Both the position numbers and the translations under genes were made by a program. Shown here in pieces: positions 16,410 to 25,318 of a stretch of DNA of 64,000 bases. Under the pieces are notes generated by a model, which was not told the DNA's origin, did no database searches, and saw nothing but the letters and a program-made list of their open reading frames with translations. The stretch is from Clostridiales bacterium (GTDB taxonomy: Bacteria > Bacillota > Clostridia > Lachnospirales > Lachnospiraceae). Each line of letters starts with the position of its first letter. Within the stretch, counting starts at the first letter, position 1. The stretch lies in assembly GCA_018372435.1 (NCBI GenBank), contig JAHAJA010000005.1, positions 124,001-188,000 on the forward strand. The letters run 5' to 3'.

Positions 16410-17780
16410 ATGAAAAAATTCAAAAAGGTTGTAGCACTTTGCTTAGCATGTACTATGGTATTATCTTTAGCTGCATGTGGCAAAAAGAATTCGTCTTCTA
16501 ACACAACAACAAAAGAAGAGGGGACGACAGAAACAACAACAGAAGGAACAAAAACAGAAGGAACTACAGAAGGATCGAAAGATCAAGTAACAATTAAATT
16601 ATCTTGGTGGGGTGGAGACGAAAGACATACTGCAACAATTGATGCAGTCAACAAGTTTATGGAGTTGAATCCAGATATTAAAGTTGAGATGGATTACGGT
16701 GCATGGACTGGTTGGGAAGATAAAATGTCAACAGCATTTTTCTCAAAAACAGCAGCAGATGTTAATCAAATCAACTGGAACTGGATTACTTCCTTCAGTT
16801 CAGATGGAAGCGCTTTCTTAGACTTAAACGAAGTAAAAGACACGTTAGATTTGTCTAAATTTTCACAAGCTGCCCTAGATCAATGTGTTGTAGCTGATTC
16901 TCTTCAAGCTGTACCTGTTTCTATGACAGGTAGAATCTTCTACTTCAATAAAACTACTTTTGACAAAGCAGGCATCGCAGTTCCTACTTCATTAGAAGAA
17001 TTAAAAGCTGCTGGTCAAACTTTCAAAGATACTCTTGGTGATGACTATTATCCATTAGCTCTTGGTGAATACGATAGAATGATTCTTATGGTTTACTACT
17101 TAGAATCAGTTTACGGAAAAAACTGGGTTGAAAATGGTACTTTAAATTACACAAACGAAGAAATCCAAACTGGTATTGACTTTATTCAATCATTAGAAGA
17201 TGCACATGTAACACCTTCAATTCAAACTATCTTAGGTGATGGTGCTGAATCATTAGATAAAAATCCAAAATGGATGGAAGGAAAGTACGCTGGTATCTTT
17301 GAGTGGGATTCTTCAGCAACTAAATTCAGAGATGCTTTAAATGAAGGACAAGAATTTGTTGTTGGTGACTATTTCAAAGATATGGGAGAATACCAAGGTG
17401 GTTTCTCTAAAGTTTCTTTAGCATTTGCTATTTCTAAAGACACAAAATATCCAGAACAATGTGCAAAATTAATCAACTTCTTATTAAATGAAGATGAAGG
17501 CGTTGCGATCATGGGGTCACAAAGAGGTATTCCTCTAAGTGCTAGTGCATTAGCTTATTGTCAAAATAATAACTTATTAGATGCTACAGTAGCAGAAGCA
17601 AACTCAAAGATCATAGCTTGGACAGGATTCGCATTAGATCCAACATTCGAAGATGCTAAACTTAAAGGTACAGATGGTACTTACTACGATGCTTTCCAAG
17701 GCTTAAGCTACGGAGAATATGATTCCGCTAAAGCTGCTCAAGTTCTTGCTGATGGCATTAACGAAGTACTTGGTAAATAA
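16410..17780 (+). CDS. Sugar ABC transporter substrate-binding lipoprotein
   Basis: A 456-residue extracellular binding protein. A basic n-region and hydrophobic stretch lead to the lipobox LAAC (Cys near 23), then a Thr/Glu-rich linker (about 28-55) and a family 1 solute-binding domain with LSWWGGDERHTATIDAVNKFMELNPDIKV. It should capture oligosaccharides for the two permeases downstream; the GH105 and GH28 genes in the cluster suggest pectic fragments. AAGGAGAGGG precedes the ATG. It is the first gene after the LacI-type operator. Confidence 0.9.
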   Translation: MKKFKKVVALCLACTMVLSLAACGKKNSSSNTTTKEEGTTETTTEGTKTEGTTEGSKDQVTIKLSWWGGDERHTATIDAVNKFMELNPDIKVEMDYGAWTGWEDKMSTAFFSKTAADVNQINWNWITSFSSDGSAFLDLNEVKDTLDLSKFSQAALDQCVVADSLQAVPVSMTGRIFYFNKTTFDKAGIAVPTSLEELKAAGQTFKDTLGDDYYPLALGEYDRMILMVYYLESVYGKNWVENGTLNYTNEEIQTGIDFIQSLEDAHVTPSIQTILGDGAESLDKNPKWMEGKYAGIFEWDSSATKFRDALNEGQEFVVGDYFKDMGEYQGGFSKVSLAFAISKDTKYPEQCAKLINFLLNEDEGVAIMGSQRGIPLSASALAYCQNNNLLDATVAEANSKIIAWTGFALDPTFEDAKLKGTDGTYYDAFQGLSYGEYDSAKAAQVLADGINEVLGK

Positions 17781-17872
17781 TTAGTAGCACTTCCTAAAGT
17801 TCATGTTGATTTATGGTGTTATCATCGTCATGAAGTAATTTAGATAACATGTTATATGAATAAAAGGAGAAG

Positions 17873-17896
17873 GGGGATATCCTTTCGGATATCCCC
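17873..17896 (+). promoter_or_regulatory. Intercistronic hairpin after the binding-protein gene
   Basis: A perfect 10-bp stem GGGGATATCC with its complement around a TTTC loop, without a T-run, lies between the binding-protein gene and GH105. Such hairpins often protect the 3' end of the upstream message and let the binding protein be made in excess over the enzymes and permeases. That role is inferred from known transport operons, not shown here. Confidence 0.5.
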
Positions 17897-17965
17897 TAAT
17901 TCATGACGATAGAGCGTTCGAGGCAATACGTTCTATTGCGTGAATATGTTGAACAGGAGAGAGTC

Positions 17966-19051
17966 ATGCAAGTAATGAATTATATAAAAGAGTATCTTTT
18001 GAATTACCATAATTATAAAGATTATTGGAATTATGAAGATGGCTGTATACTTATCGGTTGCGAACAAATGTATGAAGCAACGAAAGACGAGTTTTACAAG
18101 AAATTTATTACAGATTATGTTGATTCGTTTGTTACTGAGGACGGAACGATTGTTAATTATGAGAAAGACAAGAATAGTTTAGACAGTATGAATGCAGGTA
18201 AGATTTTTTTCTTCTTATATAAGGAGACAAAGGAAGATAAATACTATAGAGCTATTGAATATATAATGAAACAGCTTAGAAGTCAACCAAGAACGGAAGG
18301 TGGGAACTTCTGGCATAAGAAGATTTATCCAAATCAAATATGGTTAGATGGTCTGTATATGGCTTTGCCATTTTACATGGAATATGAAACTGTATTTAAT
18401 AAAAAGGAAAATTATAATGACATAATAAAACAATTTACAAATGTCAGAAAATATATATTTGATGATAAGAAGCAACTCTATTATCATGCTTATGATGAAT
18501 CAAGGAGTCAAGAATGGGCGGATAAAGAAACTGGGTTGTCTAAGAGTTTTTGGTTACGTTCCATGGGGTGGTATCTCATGTCCTTAATCGATACAATAGA
18601 TGCTATGTCGATTGAGATTTTTGAAGCTTTTAAAACGCTAGAAGGTTTGTTCAAGGAAGCTGTTAAAGGTATTTTGCAGTATCAGGACAAAGACAATAAG
18701 ATGTTTTATCAGATAATAGATAGAAGTGATGTAGAAGGCAATTATACGGAAACATCAGGAACTTCTATGATTGCATATGCAATTCTAAAGGGGTGTCGCC
18801 TCGGTGTACTTTCAGAAGAAAAATATAAGAAACGAGCAGAAGAAATTTTAGCAAGTGTTATAGCAAATAAACTTGCCACAAAGGACGGTACAAGTGTTTT
18901 AACGGATATCTGCTTATCTGCAGGTCTAGGACCTGACAATCAAAGAGATGGAAGTACCGAGTATTATTTGTCTGAAGAAGTAACAGTAGACGACCCTAAA
19001 GGAGTAGGTCCATTTATGATGGCATATGCCTTAAGTCTAATGACGAAGTAA
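17966..19051 (+). CDS. Unsaturated rhamnogalacturonyl/uronyl hydrolase, GH105 (YteR-like)
   Basis: A 361-residue alpha/alpha-barrel enzyme that removes the unsaturated uronic acid left at the non-reducing end of pectin fragments by lyases. The segment GNFWHKKIYPNQIWLDGLYMALPF contains the catalytic Asp of the family, and SFWLRSMGWYLMSL, TSGTSMIAYAILKG and DPKGVGPFMMAYA are typical. There is no signal peptide, so it acts in the cytoplasm. Start at 17966 is chosen because AGGAG lies six bases upstream; an in-frame ATG at 17903 has no ribosome site. A paralogue lies at 54199. Confidence 0.87.
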   Translation: MQVMNYIKEYLLNYHNYKDYWNYEDGCILIGCEQMYEATKDEFYKKFITDYVDSFVTEDGTIVNYEKDKNSLDSMNAGKIFFFLYKETKEDKYYRAIEYIMKQLRSQPRTEGGNFWHKKIYPNQIWLDGLYMALPFYMEYETVFNKKENYNDIIKQFTNVRKYIFDDKKQLYYHAYDESRSQEWADKETGLSKSFWLRSMGWYLMSLIDTIDAMSIEIFEAFKTLEGLFKEAVKGILQYQDKDNKMFYQIIDRSDVEGNYTETSGTSMIAYAILKGCRLGVLSEEKYKKRAEEILASVIANKLATKDGTSVLTDICLSAGLGPDNQRDGSTEYYLSEEVTVDDPKGVGPFMMAYALSLMTK

Positions 19052-19078
19052 TACAGCAGAAAGAGAGGAAAAAATTAT

Positions 19079-20017
19079 ATGGCAAAGAATGCAGTAAATT
19101 CAGCAGTTCTTGTTCCAAAGCAGAAATTTTCATTGAAGAAAACATTTCAGAATAATTTAGGTTTTTTCTTTATACTACCATGGTTGATTGGATTTTTAGT
19201 TTTCCGTTTATATCCATTCGCTTCTTCCTTGGTATATAGTTTTACAGATTTTCATTTATTTACTGGTATCCATGAGACAGGATTTATGAACTATAAGGAG
19301 ATCTTTACATCTGACAAAATCCTTAAAGCATTAAAAGTTACCTTTAAGTATTCCTTTATCACAGTGCCATTAAAATTAACTGCTGCGCTATTCATTGCGT
19401 ATATCTTAAATTTTAAAATTAAAGGCGTTAACTTATTCCGTACCGCTTATTATATACCATCTATCCTTGGTGGATCTGTAGCTATCGCAGTATTATGGAA
19501 AGCTATCTTTAGAGATGACGGTTTGGTAAACACTATGTTAGGTTTCTTCGGTGTCGAAGGTCCTCATTGGTTAAGCGATCCTAAATACGCTTTGATTATT
19601 ATATGTTTACTTCGTGTCTGGCAGTTTGGGTCTGCGATGGTTATATTCCTTGCAGCTCTTAAGAATGTTCCGGCTGATTTATATGAAGCGGCATCTATTG
19701 ACGGTGCAGGCAAATGGAGACAATTCTTCAAAATTACGGTACCTATGATTACACCAGTTATTTTCTATAACTTAGTAACTCAATTATGTCAAGCATTCCA
19801 AGAATTTAATGGACCTTACATCATCACGCACGGTGGTCCAAGAAACTCTACGACATTAATGTCGTTATTAGTTTATAACAGTGCCTTCCAGTCACATGAG
19901 ATGGGTCTTGCAAGTGCCATGGCATGGGTAATGTTCATCATCGTAATGGTTCTTACAGGAATCGCATTCTGGAGTCAAAAACACTGGGTATACTATAGCG
20001 ATGAGGATGGGAGGTAG
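19079..20017 (+). CDS. Sugar ABC transporter permease (LplB/UgpA type)
   Basis: A 312-residue inner-membrane permease with six predicted segments and the EAA loop EAASIDGAGKWRQFFKITVPMITP that docks the ATPase. It pairs with the permease that starts 7 bases after it and with the binding protein at 16410. The N-terminal cytoplasmic stretch of about 30 residues is usual for the first permease of family 1 importers. No ATPase gene lies in the cluster. Confidence 0.92.
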   Translation: MAKNAVNSAVLVPKQKFSLKKTFQNNLGFFFILPWLIGFLVFRLYPFASSLVYSFTDFHLFTGIHETGFMNYKEIFTSDKILKALKVTFKYSFITVPLKLTAALFIAYILNFKIKGVNLFRTAYYIPSILGGSVAIAVLWKAIFRDDGLVNTMLGFFGVEGPHWLSDPKYALIIICLLRVWQFGSAMVIFLAALKNVPADLYEAASIDGAGKWRQFFKITVPMITPVIFYNLVTQLCQAFQEFNGPYIITHGGPRNSTTLMSLLVYNSAFQSHEMGLASAMAWVMFIIVMVLTGIAFWSQKHWVYYSDEDGR

Positions 20018-20023
20018 AAGATA

Positions 20024-20881
20024 ATGACATTACAAACAAAAAAAATAGTATCTACCATTTTAAAATACACAGTACTAATCTTTGTTGGGGTTTTCATGGT
20101 TTATCCATTGTTATGGATGATAAGTGCAACTTTTAAAAGTAATAATGAAATCTTTTCAGGCATTGGTTTAATTGCAAAGGAACCTACTTTAGAAGGATAC
20201 AAAAAAGCGTTCCAAGGTTTTGGTGGAGATATAAACTTAATTAAATCATTAATTAATACATATTCATATGTTTTGCCTAAAGTAATCTTTACAATAATTT
20301 CATCTGTTATTACAGCGTATGGTTTTGGTAGATTCAAATTCAAAGGTAGAAATTTCTTATTTTCAGTTTTGATGGGAACACTTTTCTTACCTCAAGTAGT
20401 ATTGAATGTACCACAATTTATCCTTTTCAACAAGTTAGGTTGGGTAGACTCCCCTTTATACCTTCCAATTATTGTACCAACACTTTTTGCGATTGATACA
20501 TATTTCGTATTCATGCTAATTCAATTCTTACGTAACGTACCAGTAGAATTAGAAGAAGCAGCAAAAATTGATGGTTGTAACGTAGTGCAGACATTGGTCA
20601 AAGTAATTGTACCAATGCTTAAACCGGCAATCGTTTCTTGTGCATTATTCCAATTTATGTGGTCATCTAATGATTTCATGGGACCGTTGCTTTATGTACA
20701 AACACCATCTCGTTATCCAGCAGCATACTTTGTTAAATTATCCATGGATGCGGATAATGGATTCCAATGGAACAGAGTATTAGCCGTTTCGTTAATTTCC
20801 ATTGTACCTTCACTTATCGTATTCTTCTGTGCACAAAGTACGTTTGTTGATGGTATCACAGCTGGTGGTGTAAAAGGTTAA
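20024..20881 (+). CDS. Carbohydrate ABC transporter permease (MalG/AraQ type)
   Basis: A 285-residue permease with six membrane segments and the EAA motif EEAAKIDGCNVVQTLVKVIVPMLKPA. It is the second subunit of the importer begun at 19079. The C-terminal QSTFVDGITAGGVKG is the typical end of MalG-like subunits. The gene is followed by a hairpin terminator at 20932-20974, which may partly separate it from GH28. Confidence 0.92.
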   Translation: MTLQTKKIVSTILKYTVLIFVGVFMVYPLLWMISATFKSNNEIFSGIGLIAKEPTLEGYKKAFQGFGGDINLIKSLINTYSYVLPKVIFTIISSVITAYGFGRFKFKGRNFLFSVLMGTLFLPQVVLNVPQFILFNKLGWVDSPLYLPIIVPTLFAIDTYFVFMLIQFLRNVPVELEEAAKIDGCNVVQTLVKVIVPMLKPAIVSCALFQFMWSSNDFMGPLLYVQTPSRYPAAYFVKLSMDADNGFQWNRVLAVSLISIVPSLIVFFCAQSTFVDGITAGGVKG

Positions 20882-20931
20882 GAAACCGTTTATCTTTTGC
20901 CAGTCGGCCTAAGGTGGTAATAATATAGTAT

Positions 20932-20974
20932 GAAAACAGGCTGCTGAATATATAAGATTTGGCAGTCTGTTTTC
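20932..20974 (+). terminator. Hairpin between permease and GH28 genes
   Basis: GAAAACAGGCTGC pairs with GCAGTCTGTTTTC, with one mismatch, across an AT-rich 17-base loop. The T-rich right arm makes it a moderate terminator, perhaps a partial one inside the operon. Confidence 0.6.
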
Positions 20975-21014
20975 ATAAACAAGGTGTAGCAAAACGGTAG
21001 CAAGAAAGAAGTAT

Positions 21015-22589
21015 ATGGAGAGGACGGTGAATACAGGGATGAAACTTAATATTCTTATGAAAACTGCAAGAAACGTTGTTTTGGAAATTAGCGATAATGA
21101 TGTTTACGAGACAAAGAAAACGTATGAGATTTTTGTGAATGGTGAATATAGATGTAGTACGAATAGAGTTATTACAAGTATCTATGGCCTATGGCCAGAT
21201 ACCGATTATCAAGTGCAAATTAGATGTGATAGTGTAGTGCTTGCAGAAGATGTATTTCACACAGATTACGAATTTGTAACGCTTGATGTAACGAAGTTTG
21301 GTGCAAAAGGTGACGGTATTCAAGATGATACAACCTATATACAAGCAGCTATTATGGCTTGTCCAAGGGATAGTCGTGTTTATTTTCCAAAAGGAACTTA
21401 TAAGGTAACTAGTATCTTCTTAAAGAGTGATATACGAATAGAATTTGCTAAAGATGCAATGTTATCGGCAGATACAGACCGTGAACATTTTCCTAAATTC
21501 CCTGGTTTAATTGAGAGTTTTGATGAAGAAGAGGAATATAACCTAGGGACTTGGGAAGGTAATCCATTGATTATGTATTCTGGTATTATTACAGGAGTGA
21601 ATGTTGAGAATGTAATTATCTATGGACAGGGAATTATTGAAGGAAATTCAAGTAGAGAAAATTGGTGGTTTAATGAAAAGGTAATGCGTGGAGCGTTTCG
21701 ACCAAGGTTATTCTTTATCAACCATTGTAAGAATGTAATATTACAAGGATTATTATTTAGGAACAGCCCAGCGTGGACATTACACCCGTACTTTAGTGAC
21801 AATATAGGCTTCTATGATGTTGCTGTAGAAAACCCACATAACTCACCGAATACAGATGGATTAGATCCAGAGTCTTGTCAGAATGTAGATATCGTAGGTG
21901 TTAGATTTACATTGGGCGATGACTGTATTGCGCTTAAATCAGGAAAAATCTACATGGGTAGAAAACATAAAAGACCATCAAAGAATATCACAATCCGTCA
22001 ATGCTTAATGGAAAATGGACATGGAGCAGTAACAATCGGTAGTGAAATGGCAGGTGGTGTGAATAACGTGATTGTTAAGGATTGTATCTTCCGTCATACG
22101 GATCGAGGGCTTCGAATTAAGACAAGAAGAGGTCGTGGTAAAGATGCAATTCTTGATGAAATTGTATTTGAGAATATCCAAATGGATAATGTGATGACTC
22201 CGTTTGTAGTCAATGCCTTCTATTTCTGTGATCCAGATGGAAGAACAGAGTACGTACAATCAAGAGAATATCACCCAGTGGATGAGAGAACTCCACTTAT
22301 TAAACATCTCGCATTTCGTAATATTATTTGTAAGGATTGCCATGTTGCGGCAGCATATTTCTACGGATTACCAGAGAAGAAGATTGAATATATAGAGATG
22401 AAGAATATATCGGTTACTTATGCTGAGAATCCACGGAAAGATGTACCTGCCATGATGAATGGAATTGAACCTTGCTCTAAATTAGGAATCTATGCAAACA
22501 ACATTGAGAAAATGAGTATTGAGAATGTTGTAATTGCTGGTCAAGTTGGGGAAGCAATGACTTTACTTAATATAGATTATGTAAAGTAG
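21015..22589 (+). CDS. Polygalacturonase family protein, GH28
   Basis: A 524-residue enzyme with a short fibronectin-like N-terminal domain (about 10-85) and a right-handed parallel beta-helix. The GH28 motifs are NTDGLDPESCQNV, TLGDDCIAL (catalytic Asp pair), GHGAVTIGSEM and RIK. It should remove galacturonate residues from pectic oligomers; the extended N-terminus suits exo-acting members. No signal peptide is present, pointing to intracellular action on imported fragments. An alternative start at 21042 aligns better with relatives but has a poorer ribosome site. Confidence 0.88.
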   Translation: MERTVNTGMKLNILMKTARNVVLEISDNDVYETKKTYEIFVNGEYRCSTNRVITSIYGLWPDTDYQVQIRCDSVVLAEDVFHTDYEFVTLDVTKFGAKGDGIQDDTTYIQAAIMACPRDSRVYFPKGTYKVTSIFLKSDIRIEFAKDAMLSADTDREHFPKFPGLIESFDEEEEYNLGTWEGNPLIMYSGIITGVNVENVIIYGQGIIEGNSSRENWWFNEKVMRGAFRPRLFFINHCKNVILQGLLFRNSPAWTLHPYFSDNIGFYDVAVENPHNSPNTDGLDPESCQNVDIVGVRFTLGDDCIALKSGKIYMGRKHKRPSKNITIRQCLMENGHGAVTIGSEMAGGVNNVIVKDCIFRHTDRGLRIKTRRGRGKDAILDEIVFENIQMDNVMTPFVVNAFYFCDPDGRTEYVQSREYHPVDERTPLIKHLAFRNIICKDCHVAAAYFYGLPEKKIEYIEMKNISVTYAENPRKDVPAMMNGIEPCSKLGIYANNIEKMSIENVVIAGQVGEAMTLLNIDYVK

Positions 22590-22604
22590 CGAAGCTACTT
22601 TAAG

Positions 22605-22796
22605 GGATTGAACGTAGTGAAATACCTACTCCGAAGGAGTCATAATCTAACGAGGGAAATTACGCAGTAATTTCTTGAGTCTAGCATTGATTAGGATTGA
22701 ACGTAGTGAAATACCTACTCCGAAGGAGTCATAATCTAACGAGGGAAATTACGCAGTAATTTCTTGAGACTAGCTTTGATTTGGATTGAACGTAGT
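22605..22796 (+). repeat. Tandem 89-bp repeat, two full copies and the start of a third
   Basis: Units begin with GGATTGAACGTAGT at 22605, 22694 and 22783. The two complete units differ at only a few bases near their ends. Each unit contains two hairpins: ACTCC-GAA-GGAGT and GAAATTAC-GCA-GTAATTTC. The array fills the gap between GH28 and the epimerase gene and resembles a REP/BIME-type intergenic element. Confidence 0.9.
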
Positions 22797-22842
22797 TAAT
22801 ATGGTACTTAGGAACCAGCGAAAAAGAGGAAAGAGGGAGAGT

Positions 22843-23679
22843 ATGCAGATAGGATTAAGACTTCATGATGCAAAACAATTACCTTTGGAAGAACGATTAG
22901 TGGAAGTTAGAAAGCAAGGTTTTGTATGTGGGCATCTTGCGTTATCAAAGGTAATACGTGAAAACGCGATAGACAATAGTGCACTAACACCGGGATATGC
23001 AATGTATCTTAAGAACATGTTTGCCAAGGCAGGAATAGATATTGCAGTTCTTGGCTGTTACCTTAATCTAGCAAATCCTGATCAAGAACAGTTAGAGAAG
23101 ATTAAAGAACGCTATCTTGTTAATATTAGGTTTGCAGCACATCTGGGTTGTGGAGTAGTAGGAACGGAAACTGGTGCTCCGAATACTGCATATGAATATG
23201 AACCAGCTTGCCATACAGAGGAGGCTCTTCAGATTTTTATCGCTAATCTAAAACCGGTTGTGGAGTATGCACAGAAGATGGGGGTCATCTTTGCAATTGA
23301 ACCAGTATATAAGCATATCGTATGCAATCCAAAGCGTGCAAGACAAGTTCTTGATACAATTAATTCTCCGAACTTACAAATCATTTTAGATCCAGTTAAC
23401 TTACTATATGAAGGCAACTACAGGGATCGTGAAATCATTATCAAGGAAGCAATAGAGTTGTTTGGTGATGATGTGGCAGTAGTTCATATTAAAGATTTTG
23501 TCTTAGAGGAAGGTAAGATGAAATCGGTAGCGGCTGGAACTGGCATGATGAATTATGAGAATATACTTCGTTTTATTAAAGAAAAGAAACCATACATTCA
23601 TACCACATTAGAGAACACAACACCAGAAAATGCTGTCTATGCTAGAAAGCATTTAGAAGGGATTTATAAATCACTATAA
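22843..23679 (+). CDS. Sugar phosphate isomerase/epimerase-like TIM-barrel protein
   Basis: A 278-residue xylose-isomerase-like TIM barrel. It shows VVGTETGAP, FAIEPVYKHIVCNPKRA, LQIILDPVNLL, VAVVHIKDF and HTTLENTTPEN, with Glu, Asp and His residues placed to bind a metal as in this superfamily. The substrate is unknown; the position between GH28 and uxaB suggests an acidic sugar or a keto-uronate. Start at 22843 is set by GAGGGAGA just upstream; the frame extends back into the 89-bp repeat without a better site. Confidence 0.75.
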   Translation: MQIGLRLHDAKQLPLEERLVEVRKQGFVCGHLALSKVIRENAIDNSALTPGYAMYLKNMFAKAGIDIAVLGCYLNLANPDQEQLEKIKERYLVNIRFAAHLGCGVVGTETGAPNTAYEYEPACHTEEALQIFIANLKPVVEYAQKMGVIFAIEPVYKHIVCNPKRARQVLDTINSPNLQIILDPVNLLYEGNYRDREIIIKEAIELFGDDVAVVHIKDFVLEEGKMKSVAAGTGMMNYENILRFIKEKKPYIHTTLENTTPENAVYARKHLEGIYKSL

Positions 23680-23743
23680 GTTCAGATCAGTAACGAAAGA
23701 TATGAGAACGATAAGTTCGACTTAAGGAAAGGATAAGCAAATA

Positions 23744-25213
23744 ATGAAAGTTAATGAGAAGATTAAAAAAGAATACGGTAACTATCCAGAGAGGATATTA
23801 CAATTTGGTGAAGGTAATTTCCTTCGTGCATTTGCAGATTGGATGATTGATGGAGCGAATGAAAGAGGCGATTATCAGGGAAGTATCGTACTTTGCCAAC
23901 CAATTGGTGAATTCCCTAAGATGTCCGATATGATTAATGCACAAGATGGTATCTATACCTTGGCAATGAGGGGAATAGAAAATGGAGAAGCAGTAGAGAG
24001 AATCAAAGCTATAACAAGTGTCTCAAGATGTATTAATGCTTACCGTGATTATGATGCACTAATGGAAATTGCAAGAAGTGCTGACCTTGAAGTAATTATC
24101 TCGAATACTACAGAAGCTGGTATTGCTTATAAAGAAGGGGATAAATTAACAGACACCCCTCCAAGTTCATTTCCAGCTAAAGTTACACAATTCTTATATG
24201 AAAGATACAAAGCCTTTCATGGGGATATGAAAAAAGGTCTTTTATTCTTACCTGTTGAACTAATCGATTATAACGGAACTGAGCTTAAGAAAATCGTTCT
24301 AATGTATGCTAATGAATGGAAGTTAGAAAAAGAATTCATCGACTGGATCGAGGAAGCTAACAAATTCACGAATACCTTAGTAGATCGTATTGTAACTGGT
24401 TATCCAAGGGATCAAATCAGCTACTTTGAAGAAAAGAATGGTTATTCCGATGATGTAATTGTAACAAGTGAAGTATTTAATCTTTGGGTTATCGAAGGAA
24501 AGAAAGAATGGGCGGACATTCTTCCAATTCACAAAGGAGAAGCAAACGTAATTTGGACGGAAGATGTAACGCCATATAAGATGAGAAAAGTACGTATCTT
24601 AAATGGAGGACACACATCAACTGTATTAGCTGCATACCTTGCTGGACATAACATTGTTCTTGATTTTATGAAAGATGATGTGTTTGGAAATTACCTGGAA
24701 AAATTATTATACAATGAAGTAATCCCTACTCTAGAATTACCAAAAGAGGAATTGGAAGAGTTTGCCAAAGCGGTTAGTGACCGTTTTGCTAATCCATACA
24801 TCAAACACAACTTGCTTGATATCTCACTAAATTCATGCTCGAAATTCAATGCAAGATGCCTTCCAACTTTACTTGCTTATGTTGATAAATTTAACGAAGT
24901 TCCTAAGTTATTAACTTTCTCATTAGCAGCTTTTATTAAATTCTATCAAGTAACAAAGGTTGATGAAATATACATAGGAAAGAGAGCTGACGGTACACAG
25001 TATCAAGTAAAAGACGATGCAGATATACTAGAATTCTTCGAAAACTTATGGGCCAATAGTAACATGGCGGAAATCGCTAAAGCTGTTCTTTCTAACACTA
25101 GTTTCTGGAGTGGAAAAGATTTAACAAAAGTAGCTGGTTTAGAAGTTTCGGTTGCTGCCTACTTAGAAGATATGAATAACAAAGAAATGAGAGAAATCGT
25201 AGCTAGTTTGTAA
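23744..25213 (+). CDS. uxaB: Tagaturonate reductase (altronate oxidoreductase)
   Basis: A 489-residue NAD-dependent polyol/mannitol-type dehydrogenase that reduces D-tagaturonate to D-altronate in the cytoplasm. The N-terminus RILQFGEGNFLRAFADWMID is the nucleotide-binding start typical of UxaB, and KMRKVRILNGGHTSTVLAAYLAG carries the catalytic Lys/Asn/His region of the family. It sits just before uxaA, as the pathway would predict. AAGGAAAGG lies upstream of the start. Confidence 0.92.
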   Translation: MKVNEKIKKEYGNYPERILQFGEGNFLRAFADWMIDGANERGDYQGSIVLCQPIGEFPKMSDMINAQDGIYTLAMRGIENGEAVERIKAITSVSRCINAYRDYDALMEIARSADLEVIISNTTEAGIAYKEGDKLTDTPPSSFPAKVTQFLYERYKAFHGDMKKGLLFLPVELIDYNGTELKKIVLMYANEWKLEKEFIDWIEEANKFTNTLVDRIVTGYPRDQISYFEEKNGYSDDVIVTSEVFNLWVIEGKKEWADILPIHKGEANVIWTEDVTPYKMRKVRILNGGHTSTVLAAYLAGHNIVLDFMKDDVFGNYLEKLLYNEVIPTLELPKEELEEFAKAVSDRFANPYIKHNLLDISLNSCSKFNARCLPTLLAYVDKFNEVPKLLTFSLAAFIKFYQVTKVDEIYIGKRADGTQYQVKDDADILEFFENLWANSNMAEIAKAVLSNTSFWSGKDLTKVAGLEVSVAAYLEDMNNKEMREIVASL

Positions 25214-25318
25214 GAGTTTCGAGTGTCATATCCTCTACGAAAGAGAATTTGTGTAGGGGAAATGCTACTTATGAAGATAAATCACTGAAAATAATAGAGA
25301 AGAAAGGGGTAAACCTAT

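Noticed and set aside
22605..22796. Tandem repeat considered as a CRISPR array
   Set aside because: Units are contiguous 89-bp copies with no unique spacers, and no cas genes are present.
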